Both the position numbers and the translations under genes were made by a program. This document shows, piece after piece, positions 34,807 through 47,389 of a stretch of 64,000 nucleotides of DNA (positions are counted from its first letter, which is position 1; every line of letters begins with the position of its first letter). The notes beneath the pieces were generated by a model that worked only from the letters and a program-made list of their open reading frames with translations, was not told the DNA's origin and made no database searches. The stretch is from Sphagnum compactum (taxonomy: Eukaryota; Bryophyta; Sphagnopsida; Sphagnales), in NCBI GenBank assembly GCA_965153455.1, contig OZ234493.1, forward strand, positions 1,798,001 through 1,862,000, in the 5' to 3' direction.

Positions 34807-35779
34807 AAAGAAAAGGGAAAGGTCAAACAACGATTCGACCCCTCTGTTGAGTTCACTCTGACATAAATACGAATGGGTGTTCGTCTATTAAACAAACAAC
34901 ATGACAATTGCGCTAATCTAAGTCCAGAGCTTCTGTCTTCTAGTCCTACTAAAAGCTAATGAGATGCACACATCACCGATGCAAAAGCCCCTTCACTAAA
35001 CTTCCTTAGACACAGTTTCTACTCATGCAAAACAATAAGACAAAATTTCAGAGATTAAAATTCATGGCTTGTAATTTACAGAATCTCCCCGATAGCACAA
35101 GCTTCCCCACTCCAGTGTGCTCAGCAAAATCATGCATCCTACTCAGCTAAGTCGCTGGCGCAGCGGAAAGTTTCAGCAACACAGCCAAGCTCTCTACAAA
35201 AACAAACATACAGAGTGATATGGCCATACTCTTCTAAGTTCATCTGACTTTTTTAGCTCTATCTCGGCCTCCTTAAGCAATGATCAGACAGGATCCAAAA
35301 ACAACTCCCGAGTTCAAAACGCGCTCAAAAATCAGACCTCTCAGTCTATCTCCTCTCAAGCTTCTCTACGTGCTCTTTCTAAAAAAAAATGCTCTTTTCT
35401 TTGTGTATCTGCCTATCCTTTCATCTCCAGTGCTGATCTCCTGATCGCTCCCCAAAACCAGCCACCCTTCTAGACCTGCAGCTCCTCCTCCTCTCCGCTT
35501 TTCTCCTAGCTTCCATCACAAGCTTCCTTTTTTTCCGTTACTCCGCCGCTGCCATGCCTTCCACTTCGGCTCATCAATGCAGCTCCACTCCTTCCCATCA
35601 TTCGCGCCGCCTCCTTCCTGTACAACATCTCACACACACCCAGAGGAAAACCTCCCCATGCACTTCCATGCAGAGGTAATGGAGAGACTGCCGCAGCAAA
35701 ATGACGACTAATAAAGCAAACTTAAATCCAAAGATTAGACAATGTTCACACTGGTGTGGCGACCTAATTTTGTGTTACA
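34799..35779 (-). repeat. 5' LTR of the Ty3/gypsy element
   Basis: It aligns without gaps to 27548-28528. On the minus strand it starts TGTAACACAAAATTAGG. The inner end is ambiguous by a few bases because the sequence runs directly into the primer-binding site. Transcription of the element would start within it. Confidence 0.93.
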
Positions 35780-38700
35780 TCTTGATGTGGAGGCATGAAA
35801 AATAATAACATTTTCTAAATTTTTAACACTGGTTTTAAGTGTGTAGCCATGATTATAAAAGGTGAATTAAATTTTTTTTTACTCCATATTTAGTTTATAA
35901 CCATATTTAGCTAAATCTACTTAGGGGTGATTTTCATTTTTCAGCTACATAAATAAATCTTACAAAACACATTGTTGCCAATGTTAAATATCATGAGATC
36001 CTTGAGTTCTCTAAAAAAATCCATAAAATTATTAATTATGTAACATTACTTAATATGTTATAAATTTAAAATTTATATTTAGACTAATATTGTACATCAT
36101 AAATAATATTTTTGATATAAAAAGTATATTTTATTTTATTAAATATACAATATTTATGATTTATTATATATCAAAATTTTATAATATTATTTTAAAATCA
36201 AATACAAGTTTTAAGATGTGGGAGATATATCATTTATTTATTATTATATTAGCCATAAAATATTTTCCATTTATAAATCATGTGCTTGAGTTGTTTGTTT
36301 TAATTGTCATTGAAATCTTATTAAATGACAAAATTTAAGTTTTTTTTTTCAAATAAATTTCCATTTTGAAAAGGGAATAAATATAAATGTGTGCATCATT
36401 GAAAAAAATGAAGAATGAGCTATTTATTTTTTGATTTGAATTTTGAACAAAATATCAATAAGAAATTAAATATTAAAATTGGCACTTTTCCAGCATTTTG
36501 AATGAAAAATGGGTTAAATAAAATGCACCTCATTATATTTTCATAACAAAATGATGTGCTTTGTTGATAAAATAATTAATTTCCATCCTTGTGGTCCAAT
36601 GTTCAAACTTCATAGATTGACAAAGTGGTGGTCAACAATGGAATGTTGACTAATATCTTCCATCACAATTTAATAATGGTTTACATCAAAATTAAGAATA
36701 ATATAATAAGTATATATTAAGAATATTGGATCAATTAATCAAATTAAAAACGTAAAAAGATAAAATTTCAATTCAATTTTTTTTGTAATATTTAAGTGGA
36801 CGCCTTTTAATCAAGATTTAAACCAAGGACAATGAAAAATGGGAAATAACAAAAAATAAATATTGCAATGCCAACAAGGAATAACAAAATGGCAATAAAC
36901 AATAGCAGGGGTGTCAAAAATGCATGTTGGAAACATTAAGGGTGTTAGATTATACATGGAAATTTTCTTTTTAAACAATAGGGGACACTCTAAGATGTTG
37001 AGGGTTGAATGCATTAGAGACATAGGCACGAAGAAATACTTAAAGGACATTGTAAGCTCTAAATTTGAACATATTCTATATTTTATATTTTTTTGAACTA
37101 GGGATTGTTGGGAAATAAAGTAGGAAGGATGTTAAAAAGACTCCAAAAACTTGTTTTTAAGGCAATGGATGGCCCCAAAAAAGATTTCATGGGTTTTAAA
37201 ATTGTTAATGTTTTAATATGTGAAAATCAAATTACACATGCTAAAATTAATGGATGTGGATATGATTCATGGAAAATATGTGTGATCATGGATTACCATT
37301 GTTTAGTAATTAATTATTTTTCAAATAATTTATTTAGGTAAAATTTAAATGTATTAATATTTTGATGTTATTTCAATCGATTGTCATTGGTAGTGTGAAA
37401 ACCAAGTTTACTTTAAAATTTAATTTTAATGATGAGTAATTGGAACTAGCATATGGGGGATTTTTTAGAATCCTTCATATGGTTGTCCATGGATCATTCC
37501 AAAAATAATTTAAAAAGTAACTATTTCATTTTCAAGCCTAACTACTTCATTTTTTTCTTAATAACTATTTCATTTTTCTATTAACTTTTCTAATAACTAT
37601 TTCCCACCTTTCTCAATAACTACCTCCATTTTATAACTACCTCGCTCCTTTTCCTTATCCACCAACATGGATATGAAAAAAAATTTTAACATGTGTCTTT
37701 TCATGTTCATGAAATGCATATTAATTTAAATTAAATATGTCATTGACATAAATAATGATGAATTATTGAAAACCATATGAAAATGTAAAGGCTGACTTGT
37801 AAGTGGCATTGTTTTCCAAGTTTTGTATACTTGGAATTTGAGTTGGGATCTTGATATGTTGTAATTTTGGGGAAGGTGAGTGGTTAGCATGTAGCGGGTG
37901 ATCTGAATTTTGGTTCATTTTCGAGGTTTTATGTGATGGGATGTAGTAGGTTTGTTCATGGAATAATGTTGGGTATTGAGTCATCACTTGTCAAGGCCTT
38001 CCAATATCTAAAGATTTGAGAACTGTTTCTGAAGGAGTATTGGACAAACTGCTGGGAATTTCGAGTTTGGCTCTATGTTTGTTGTTTGGAATTTGGGTGT
38101 TTACATATTTGTATTGGGAGTTGGATCCTACCATATGTCAACAACAATGCCACAAAGGAAGGTCATGGTGGCCATGAGACGGGATTCGTACAAATTTGAT
38201 ATCCTTCTTATCTTATCTTTAGGTCAAGAGTCTTGAGAATGTGGATTTGGTGATGTTGTTTCAAGTTAGTAGAGCTTGATTTTAGGTTGCTGATATAAGT
38301 TGGTTCGCGCATTTTTGTTGGAAGTAGAGGAACATATATTAAAGGCAGTTCCGATGCATTTTGTACTGGCCTCCTTTTTGGTGACAATACCTTCCAAAAC
38401 ATAAGTTACCTCCTAGCTTACAAGGCACCGTGGAAATCTACATGATACTTATTACGGCCTTCCAATTCACAGATACAAACTATGTTAATTTATTCATGTT
38501 ATTCAAGTAAACCAAAAGGAATTTCAATGACGAAGATTCATTACACCAAGTTTGGTTAGGACAACTTTGAGTTCCATAAGTTGTTGTGGTGGTCATTTGG
38601 ATAGTTCCAAATTGGAATACGTTTAGCTGATTCTTAAGTCAAGAGGCATGAAATGGTTCTCAACAAACAATATACATGATCAAGTTTTCAATTCCTTTTT
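35780..38700. other. Very AT-rich intergenic DNA
   Basis: From about 36050 to 36350 the sequence is almost entirely A and T. Only short chance frames occur. A few repeats of AACTACTTCATTTTT type lie near 37515-37640. No gene was recognised. Confidence 0.55.
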
Positions 38701-38828
38701 CATCAAAGTTGCATGCAATGTTATTATTCAACATCCAGTTCAAGTTGCGATCGCGAAGGAGTGATAGGAAGGGTCCTTGTGCTGCGGGTTGAGAGTGGAA
38801 TGCAAGCAGAAGCAGAAGAAAGGTTAGA

Positions 38829-38830
<2 letters not shown>

Positions 38831-38860
<30 letters not shown>
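38831..38860 (+). repeat. (CAG)10 trinucleotide run
   Basis: Ten uninterrupted CAG units just upstream of the dipeptidyl-peptidase pseudogene. In the plus frame opening at 38713 it encodes polyalanine and is followed by a KKAK stretch, which may be a decayed N-terminal extension of that pseudogene. Confidence 0.95.
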
Positions 38861-38863
<3 letters not shown>

Positions 38864-38951
38864 GAGGTAGTGTAAATAGCAAAAAGGCGAAGGGAGGAAG
38901 CTTTGATCTGGCTGTTGCTTCTTCTTCTTCTCTTCTTCTGGCTCTACCAAC

Positions 38952-41900
38952 ATGCCCTCCACCAATAGTCAGGCCCATGGAGATGAATTCGCTACAGATT
39001 TCGCAGTTGAAGATATAGTGCAGTACCCTCTACCAGGCTATGTTGCTCCTGCATCAGTTGCCTTTAGTCCGGACCACAAACTTGTCTCCTACTTGTACAG
39101 TCCTGACAACACGCTAAACAGGAAGGTTTTGCGTTTGACCCTGTCACTTGTCAACGCCACTTGCTCGTCAATCCCCCTGGCGGTGGTGGTGTCGATGAGG
39201 GGAACCTTTCCACTGCTGAGAAACTGCGGGGAGAGAGAGATTGCGGGAGAGGGGTTTTGGTGTGACAAACTACGAGTGGGTCAAGGGAGCTCTTGGTACC
39301 CGTTTGATGGTTCCTCTCACCCGGCGGGGTAATTTCGCTCTTCCGCCTATTTTGAAAACCTTTATGTCTCTTGCCTGAGTCTGGCAAAGTCTTTTGCGAT
39401 CTTTTTGCGAAATGGCTGCAAAACTCTCAAATGACAAAGTCCTTTGTTTCAGATCTGCATCTGCATCAATCCTCTGTGATATTTATGGTAGACTAATCTG
39501 AAGAGTATGAACCAAACTTGGAGCTGACAATAGAAGGTGATGTTGGAAACATATATATGTTCAAGATGGGTCAGAGCTGCGGCTCAGAGTAGCAAGCTCA
39601 TCAACCTTTCTCGATCCACAACTGTCAGCGGATGGATACTCCATTGCCTATGTGTGCGATGAGGAACGTTTTGTTCTCCCTATCAGTGTTGGTGAGCCGA
39701 AGCAAATCACCTTTGCTACACAAGAAACTGGCAAGGTCAGGTGCTGCTTTCCACCAGCCCATTTCTAAGGCATTAACTGAGTTAGGGTTGTGGCCTGTCT
39801 CTGCAAGTTTTTGTTTGTTGAATCCCCTGGTAGATAGGTGCTTGCACATTACAATTGGACTAGTCAGTTCATGGAGCATGGGGATCTGTGTCATTGACCT
39901 ATCATCAACACCACCCCTGGGCAATCTAGTGGAACATAAATTTGTGGAAGAAGAAAGAAAACCGCGTGAAGTCATCACTTCTGGAAATATGGCAGTAGCT
40001 CACAGGGTGAAGATATAATGCAGTCATGTGGTGAGCAAGAGATCTTTCTTTTGGTCTCCTTCTGCAGGTTGTGTTGGAGGTTGACAGTTCTTTGCCTCTC
40101 TTGTTGTCATATGATGGTCTCAGGTATTATCAGTGGCAGTGGGGTGAGTAACTGGCAACCACTGCTCTGTCCTCCAAGTCCTCAAAATCTCATGATGTTC
40201 ACATAAGTTTATCTCTCATTTTTGCTAATGTGTTAGGGTATGATTTCTGTGTGCAGACACATGAACTTGCTGAATACATTGCACAGGTACCTACCAATGC
40301 AATTTCTGAGACCTTTGAAGTGTATGTCAACATTCTTTCAGCTTAGTAACAGTTGCTAAAACACAATTCAGAATCTGTCATCATAGCTGCAGCACATTCT
40401 GAATCTCAAATTAAGAACAAAGCCCATAGTTTGAACTGGCAAAGAACTGGTTGAACTCATTAACAGATTGTAGGTGGCCCGGTGGCAAATTCTTGAAGAA
40501 GAAAATTAGAGTTCAGCATTCACTTGGTCTCAAATTTCCACATTTGAGTGTTTGAGATCCATCTTTGAGCAATTTAGATTCAAGGCAGCTTGCTCCTCTT
40601 CCATTGTGTTGTTGTCATCCCCTCCCAACTCTCCTCTTCATGGGGTCTACGGTGTCCTAGTTTTCTCCCACTCAAGGAGTGTGCTTTGACATTTTGACAT
40701 CTTACAACATTGCCAGCCTCCTGTAAAATAACCCTCTAACCAGCTTGTGTTTGTTTATTCTGAGTCTTCTTGGTATTATTGTTGGTGTGGTGAACTAGGA
40801 AGAGATGGAGAGAAGAACTGGATTTTGGTGTCACCTGATAGTCAGAATTTGCTGTAGTAGATGCTACAGGAATCCCACCATTCCTGATCATGTACCAGGG
40901 GAAATCAAAATTGGGAGGTGAGGCAGAGGAGGATCATGTGTACCCATTTGCAGGTCACCCAGATGTCAAGGTGTGCCTAGCTGTAGTGCCAGCCAGTGGT
41001 GGCAATACCACCTGGATGGATCTTCATGTAGGAAAAGGAGGGAAGGAGGATGAAGAAGAAGCTTAGCATGAGTCACATGGCTGTCTGAAAACTTCCTGAC
41101 TACCCAAATCCAAAAATGGGCTTAGATAAAACTCAAGGTTTTTGAAGTTTGATATACAGACAGGAAAGAGGGAGCTGGTGGTGGTTGAGGAGAGCAATGT
41201 TTGCATGACTGTTTCACCCCACTCTGCAAGGGGCAGGGTCAACTTCAGGGTGGGTTCATTTGGGCAAGTGAACAAACTGGGTACCACCATCTCGAGGGGG
41301 ATAGTCGAGGGGCTCAACTTGGGGCTATCACTCAATGTAGCTGGATTGTGGAGCAAGTAGCTGGGTCAAATGAAACTGCAGGTATCCTCTATTTCACAGC
41401 AACATATGACAGTCCTCTTGAGACACATCTCTATAGTACCAACCTGTTTGTGGAATTTGATTGGTCACCACTGAAGCTGAAGCGTCTAACAGAAGGGTGC
41501 CACAATGTAGTTCTAGACCATAATATACACAGATTTGTTGACATTCATGACTCATTAATCTCTCCACCAAGAGTACTCCTATGCACTAGAAGATGGGAGC
41601 ATTCTGGTCTCAATATATGAACAACCAGGCACCACTCCCTGCACAGGGAGGTTCCAACTAGTGAGGTTGTGAAAATCACTGCAAGTGATGGTACCGAACT
41701 TCATGGAGCTGTATATAAGCCTGATGCAGGCCAGTTTGGGCAGCCCCCTTCCTAGGCTGTAGTGAGTGTGTATGAGGGGCCTAATGTACAGACCGTATGC
41801 AACTCATGGATGAATACTGTTGACATGCGTGCTCAATATCTTTGGAGCTGAGGCATCCTTGTGTGGAAGGTCAGTCTTCTTTCATTCCTCATAGTGAAGC

Positions 41901-42830
41901 TCTGGGCAGACCGGTAAACTAATTTAATCCTACCTGCACAATTTAGCCAGAAAAAGTTAGTAAGTGGCTTTCAGGCTTCATAGTTCATCCCTGTTATGCA
42001 CTCAGGATCAAATATAGTTCAATTCTGTACAATGCCATTCTTGTTTGGAGAAATGGAAAGCTCTGCACATATTTGCTAAGAGGAAGACAGTAGCTGGCAC
42101 TGAGTCTGGCATTATGTCTGGAAAGTTTGTTATATAGACTATAGTAGTACTCCTCTAGGAGGATTCAAGCTTACTAGACATCATGTTTGATATGGAAGCA
42201 GGGAAAAGGCAGGAATATGGAAACCGAAAAAAAGGCCTGCCAAGGGTATTGATGTGTGAACTAATGTCTTCCTGTTTGTGTGATGAATGAGCGTAGCTGG
42301 ACAACAGAGGGAGCACTCATCGTGGTCTTATGTTTTATAGAGCTGTGAAGCATAAATTGGGCAAAGTGGATGTTGAGGACCAAGCGGCAGGTGTTCAGTG
42401 GCTAAATAGTCAGGGTTTAAACAATGTAGGCATTTATGGGTGGAGCTATGGTGGCTACGTGGCAGTCATGGCACTAGCCCACTGCCCTGAAATGTTTCAA
42501 TGTGCAGTTGCTAGTGCTCCTGTCACAGCCTGGGATGGTTACGATACCCACTACACTGAAAAGTACATGGGATCTCCAGCAAGTAATCCAGTGAGATTTG
42601 AGCAGAGCTCTGTAATGTATCATGTGCACCAGATTACAGGCAAACTCTTATTGGTTCATGGCATGATTGATGAGAATGTCCATTTTCATCATACAGCTTG
42701 ACTTATGCTCTCACAGCAGCAGGGAAAGAGTACAAGCTCCCAAATGAATGGCACATGTCACGGGGAGACCGAATTTACATGGAGGAGCAAATCTGCAATT
42801 TTCTGGAAAGGTATCTATGAGTGAAACCCA
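38952..42830 (+). pseudogene. Unprocessed pseudogene of a plant dipeptidyl-peptidase IV-like serine peptidase (S9 family)
   Basis: Intact homologues remove N-terminal dipeptides using a beta-propeller plus alpha/beta-hydrolase fold. Fragments occur in order: FAVEDIVQYPLPGYVAP (about 39000), GVDEGNLSTAEKL and GVTNYEWVKGALGTRLMVPL (39210-39320, two frames), ASSSTFLDPQLSADGYSIAY to 39735, an exon THELAEYIAQ at 40257-40286, an exon from 40799 with FAGHPDVKVCLAVVPASGGN, then LHDCFTPL to FVDIHDS (41200-41560), ASDGTELHGAVYKPDAG (41680) and a last exon from about 42297. Introns remain, so it is a genomic copy and not a retrocopy. The catalytic Ser (GWSYGGY), Asp ([10 protein letters not shown]) and His (EWHM) codons are all still present. 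Breaks: frameshifts near 39125, 39225, 41060, 41200 and 42700, and stops TGA 41069-41071, TAG 41753-41755 and TGA 41849-41851. Confidence 0.9.
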
Positions 42831-45800
42831 GAGGTCTTTTCCTCCACCTCATTCTTTGATGTACAACAATAATAATCAGGTATCACGTGACAACTTCCCC
42901 TAGATATTTTGTGGAAAGACCCGCAAATGTTTTAGATTCCCCCCTTGGTGTATATGGTGATAAGATATACTTATGCTTTTGTACATTGATGCCTTCAGGT
43001 TTCAATGAGATGTGATTGCAAGTGCCAAAAATAGTCAACATCTGTATGACCCAGTTTTTTCTTCATGTAAGTTGACTTACCGATAACCCATGAAATGCAA
43101 AATGCATTGCCAGTACAGTTAAATACTGTTTCTCCAAACTGTGTTATCCTTGAGATTGTGTGCATATTTCTTTTTGGATTAGTGGGGACTTTGGAGGTTT
43201 GGTTCTCAACCAACATCAACCATCTCAAGTCACATATAAATCTCTCCTCATACATTTAATAATTATTTGAATCTGCCTGTATTTGAGTAGAATGGAATAA
43301 TGTTCTCCTTAGTGTCCCAAGCATTTCGAGTCATATGGGGCTAAGAGCTTTCTGTCACAAGCTCCTTGAGGCTGTTCTATACGTGTCCAAGGGTGCCAAA
43401 TTAGGAGGTCCATTTTATGTAGCCCCAAGGCTAGGGTATTCCCAAAACAAGGGCCTTGGGATTAGGGGGTAGCCAGTGTCAAGCCCCGCAATTTGGGAAT
43501 GCCCACCACCATGGGGTTTACTCATCACAAAGCAAAGGTGAAGACTGTCATGAACCTCAACATTCATTGATCATGAGTTGGAGGACAGGGAGGGTACTTA
43601 TGCCTACTCCTTTGGAGTGGGAGACATCTTATGAATAAGATCCCTCCTGCTCTAAAGAATAACAATATTGTGGTTATTTCTTCCTTGTTCTAGAAGCAAA
43701 ATTATAGTATATCCATGTTCTTTGTCTGAAGCAATATTTTATTTGAGAATACTGTAGTGATATGGTATACCCTGCACTTTTTGAAAAATGCAATTAATTA
43801 AATTTTCCTGTCTAACTTTCCTGCAGCAGTGGGAGACAATTGTTTTCGGCTCACATACAACCTTTCACTAATTAATTTCTGATCCTGCAGCTTTACTTTT
43901 CTCGCCCAAAAAAAAAGAAAGGATGGAAACTCAGCAATATAATCCATGGGAATTGCTCCACTAGAAACTTTTATCATTTTCCTATGAAAGGTCTTCCTGT
44001 AAATGGTTCAGACGATAATTGTTTTCCCACAGCCCTAAAAATAATTAATATTGTGAAGGTTTTAACATGTCACCACGGTAATTGAGATCATGAATAAAAA
44101 TATAAAATTGCACACAATTCCAATTGTTGTAGCCTAACCTCAAATTTGTCACTTTAGAAACAAATGATTACCTTTTTCATTTTTTTTGTTTGCATAGTGA
44201 AATTATTATATATTTCAAACTTCCAGTTTTTTTCAAAATTTGTGATATAGTGAATGTACATATTGAAAACATTAGATGCATGTATAAAACACAGCTTTGT
44301 GTTCTTCACTTATGATGTATTTCCATTGTGCTTTTATGAACGGAGATTTTCTGATCATAACAACTTTTCATTATTCAAAGGCATTATGTGTCATCATCTA
44401 ATGTCAAATTATCATTCAAAAACATCACAATAAATATCACATATTGTACATTGTAATGGATGAAATCACAAAGTTTACATCACATGTCATGAGTCATAGG
44501 TTTTTGAGTGAGAAAATCATAAAACGCTTGTACTATAGTACACATTTTCAGTATGGTTGCAGCTTTCCAATGGAAAGTGCATCCATGCGACAAGGAACAA
44601 GGCTTTATGTCAATGATGTTCTATTAGGTTGCTATGATCACAATAGCCTAAGAGAAAGAGACCGTTACTTAATAACCCTAAATTATCCTTGACTTAAGGT
44701 AATGATCATAACAACCCCTTCACTTCATTAAACATTATTGCTACCAAATCCAAAATGACATGTGGAGGATTGTGGAATAGATAAAGTACATTTTGAACTT
44801 TAGTCACAAAGCCAAATACATATTGTCATAGTTGCTTCTTTTGCAATGGGCAATATTTGTTTGCTCTTCACAAGGAAAAGAGAAAACCAATGTCATAGGA
44901 AGTTCCTCATGGAGCTACTGCTATTGCAATTTGTCATCTCTTCTCTGGAAAATCATCCATTTTGACACCTTGGGACTCTAAATTTCAATTGTTTTTGGAT
45001 TAAAGGTTCGACGCATTATTCAATGATGAAAATAAGGCTAAATTGTAGCTACTCCACAACATCTCAATTTATTAAAATAAAAAGTCTTATTACTAAATTT
45101 CAGTACCACCCAAAAAAAAACTCCAAAAAGAAAAAGAAGAAAAACTCAAAATACGACCAATAGTTTGTTAAAAAAAAACACAAGAAGTTTGATGAAATCA
45201 TATTTAACTCAAGCAAAACGCAACATTTGAATGAAAATAAAAGTACAAAATCTTTCAAAACTTAAGGATGAATTTTTGAGAACTTAAGGAAGACTTGGCT
45301 ACCAGCTTGTCATAAGCCCCTTATTTGGGAATACCCTTGGACACTGGGATGTTACCCTCCATTTATAACCCAAGCTATAGAGCATGCTACTTATTAGTGG
45401 AATCTTAGAGGAGTCATTATATATAGCCACTGTTAATCAAGCGATAAAGAAGGCTTCCACAGAGAGCTGATCTGAACTTATGTATATATATACAACTCAA
45501 CATCTCCAAGTTGAGGAACTTCCAAAGGAATAACTTTGCAAAGTCCAGAGCAGTTTTATTAAGTTTTTTTTAGCAAAAACGTCGAAATGTGACATGGTTT
45601 TCTGAAAAGGGAATATTTTTTCACTAATTCCTTTTTAAACAGTCACCAAATTGTGATAGAAAACTGTTCTTTCTGGGGAGGGTGTCACTACATTCATGTC
45701 TGCTGGCTACACATTCAAAGTTCTCTGGCAATAAGTCACCAGTTAAGTTGAAATCTATTTAGGGATGCGCGTCACTCTGGATCCATCACAGAATTAAAAC

Positions 45801-46190
45801 AAAAAACAAAACATTGACCCAGAGAATAGTTTGCTTACTATGTGATTTGTAATTTTGTACAATCAATATGAGGATTAGAAGAGAATGGTATTCACGACAT
45901 AGTCAAAAACCCAAAAAGATCAGAACTCAAAACCGGCCAAAAAATATAAGTCAGCTAGTAAGTTGCTGCTGCTTCTCATGATGAATTCCACAAATTAGGT
46001 CAATCCGTACTGCAGCAGCTGCTGCCTTAGTACTGCTGCTGCTGCTGCAGAAGACATTTAAGAGGCCTGCAAGGTGCAAAGCAATGATTGAATTTGCTGC
46101 TAACGACAGCCGAAATCTGCACTGAACTAAGTCTTTAATAATGTCCATACAGTCGCTCTGCTTTCTACAATTTTAAAATATCAAGTACTC
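42831..46190. other. Intergenic DNA with diverged dispersed repeats
   Basis: A stretch at about 44434-44520 resembles the right half of the foldback element in SHR intron 2 (shared TCACAAAGTTTA, TGTCATGAG and GAGTGAGAAAA-type words). Sequence at 43330-43480 shares accordant words with 45300-45370. A short CTG-rich stretch lies at 46005-46050. No gene was recognised; the 82-codon frame at 44444-44692 partly consists of the repeat. Confidence 0.55.
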
Positions 46191-46199
46191 ACATTTCCA

Positions 46200-46560
46200 G
46201 CTACATGTCTGGAACAGTGTTGGGCGGGTATAAACTTTTGAACTTACTAGTTGATATCTTTTAAAAAAAGTTCATACAAGCCTGGAACTGGTATTGGATT
46301 AAAAATAAAATAAAATCATACCAGCCTGATACTGGTATTGTATTTTTAAAAAAATTTCACACGAGCCTGGTCTTGTATTGGATCTTTAAAGAAAACTCAT
46401 ATGAGCCTGATTCTGGTTTTGAAATGTTTTTGGTCTTGGTATTGGATATTTAAAAAACAATCAAATGAGCCTGATACTGGTATTGAAATGTTTTTGGTCT
46501 TGGTATTGGATCTTCAAAAACAAAAAATCATATGAGCCTGATTCTGGTATTGAAATGTTT
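46200..46560. repeat. Degenerate tandem repeat containing GAGCCTGATACTGGTATTG
   Basis: About six units of roughly 50-60 bp share a GAGCCTGATACTGGTATTG-like word followed by an A-rich stretch. A related set (ATACCAGCCTGGTGTTGGTA type words) appears near 56935-57035. Noncoding. Confidence 0.75.
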
Positions 46561-46899
46561 TAGAAGATTCAATATTGGATTATTCCATTATTTCATGACT
46601 ACTGCAATGTCTCAGGTGTCTGGTTAATTGTCAAACTGGGTGTGTAGTATTGCCATCTGCAGGACATAAAAAAACCTAATGAGTTTGAAATTACCAAGAG
46701 ATGATGAGCTAGCTGATCATGATGTTGATCAGGGTTCTGTTTTCTCCCAATTTTGTGAGGTAGCCAATTGGTGATCATCCATAAGAAGATTTAGCCAAAT
46801 TTGACTATAGACCATATACGAAAATAGAAAAATTTAAGAATCCTTTTATGTTTTGGCTACCTGCTGGAACCCTGTTGTAAGGCTTCAAATCTGGAACAT

Positions 46900-47389
46900 C
46901 TGAAGTCAAAAGCTCCATTAGCATGACCATCCCATGTTGAGGGTGCAGCTAGCTGGGATGCAGATTGCGTCCCTTTCCATTCGCATAAAGTGCCCATGCT
47001 GAAAGTGCGGCTAGAGGTGCAGCTTGCGAGTCTTGCAATGTGGGTTCAGTTAAACTTCCAAAGTTGAAGGTGCAGCTCCCCAATGGAAAGACAGCCATAT
47101 ACAGACTCATCTATCGAAGTCATGAAGAACTGTGTAGGCTGTGGCTGAATATGATCAGCTGGCTGCTGCATCATACTGATCCAGAGAATGTTAAGCTGAT
47201 CTGATCAGTTGTATGTATTCATGTGCACCTCAAGTGGCCAAATCTATTATATCCGGCTTGGTCACTGGATCACACCTACGTATACTGATCATCTGCATTT
47301 ACTGTGGTTCAAAACCAGAAGGTGAATCGTGTTCCAAGCTGTTATACTAAACTCATGTGTGTTACCTAGTTTAAATCTGGTGCTACCCT
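46900..47389 (-). other. 3' flank of the SHR-like gene
   Basis: This lies immediately downstream of the SHR-like stop codon and should contain its 3' untranslated region. GTGCAGCT and GGTGCAGCTAG-like words recur at about 46940-47090, echoing the gene's upstream side. No other gene was seen. Confidence 0.45.

Larger units (their letters stand above)
27548..35779 (-). mobile_element. Full-length Ty3/gypsy-type LTR retrotransposon, coding-defective
   Basis: Two direct LTRs of about 980 bp enclose 6.3 kb read on the minus strand in the order gag, protease, reverse transcriptase, RNase H, integrase, which is the Ty3/gypsy order. A primer-binding site matching the initiator tRNA-Met end lies just inside the 5' LTR. 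The 5' LTR begins TGTAACAC. Flanking TCTT at 27544-27547 and 35780-35783 may be the target-site duplication, one base shorter than usual; the ends are sure only to about 5 bp. By eye the LTRs differ at about 20 of 976 positions, nearly all transitions, so the insertion is fairly young. Even so, gag and pol carry at least seven in-frame stops plus a frameshift, so this copy cannot encode its own machinery. Confidence 0.95.

Noticed and set aside
39632-40018. 128-codon plus frame and 117-codon minus frame over the same stretch
   Set aside because: They cross an exon-intron boundary of the peptidase pseudogene; only the first hundred bases, in another frame, match the peptidase.
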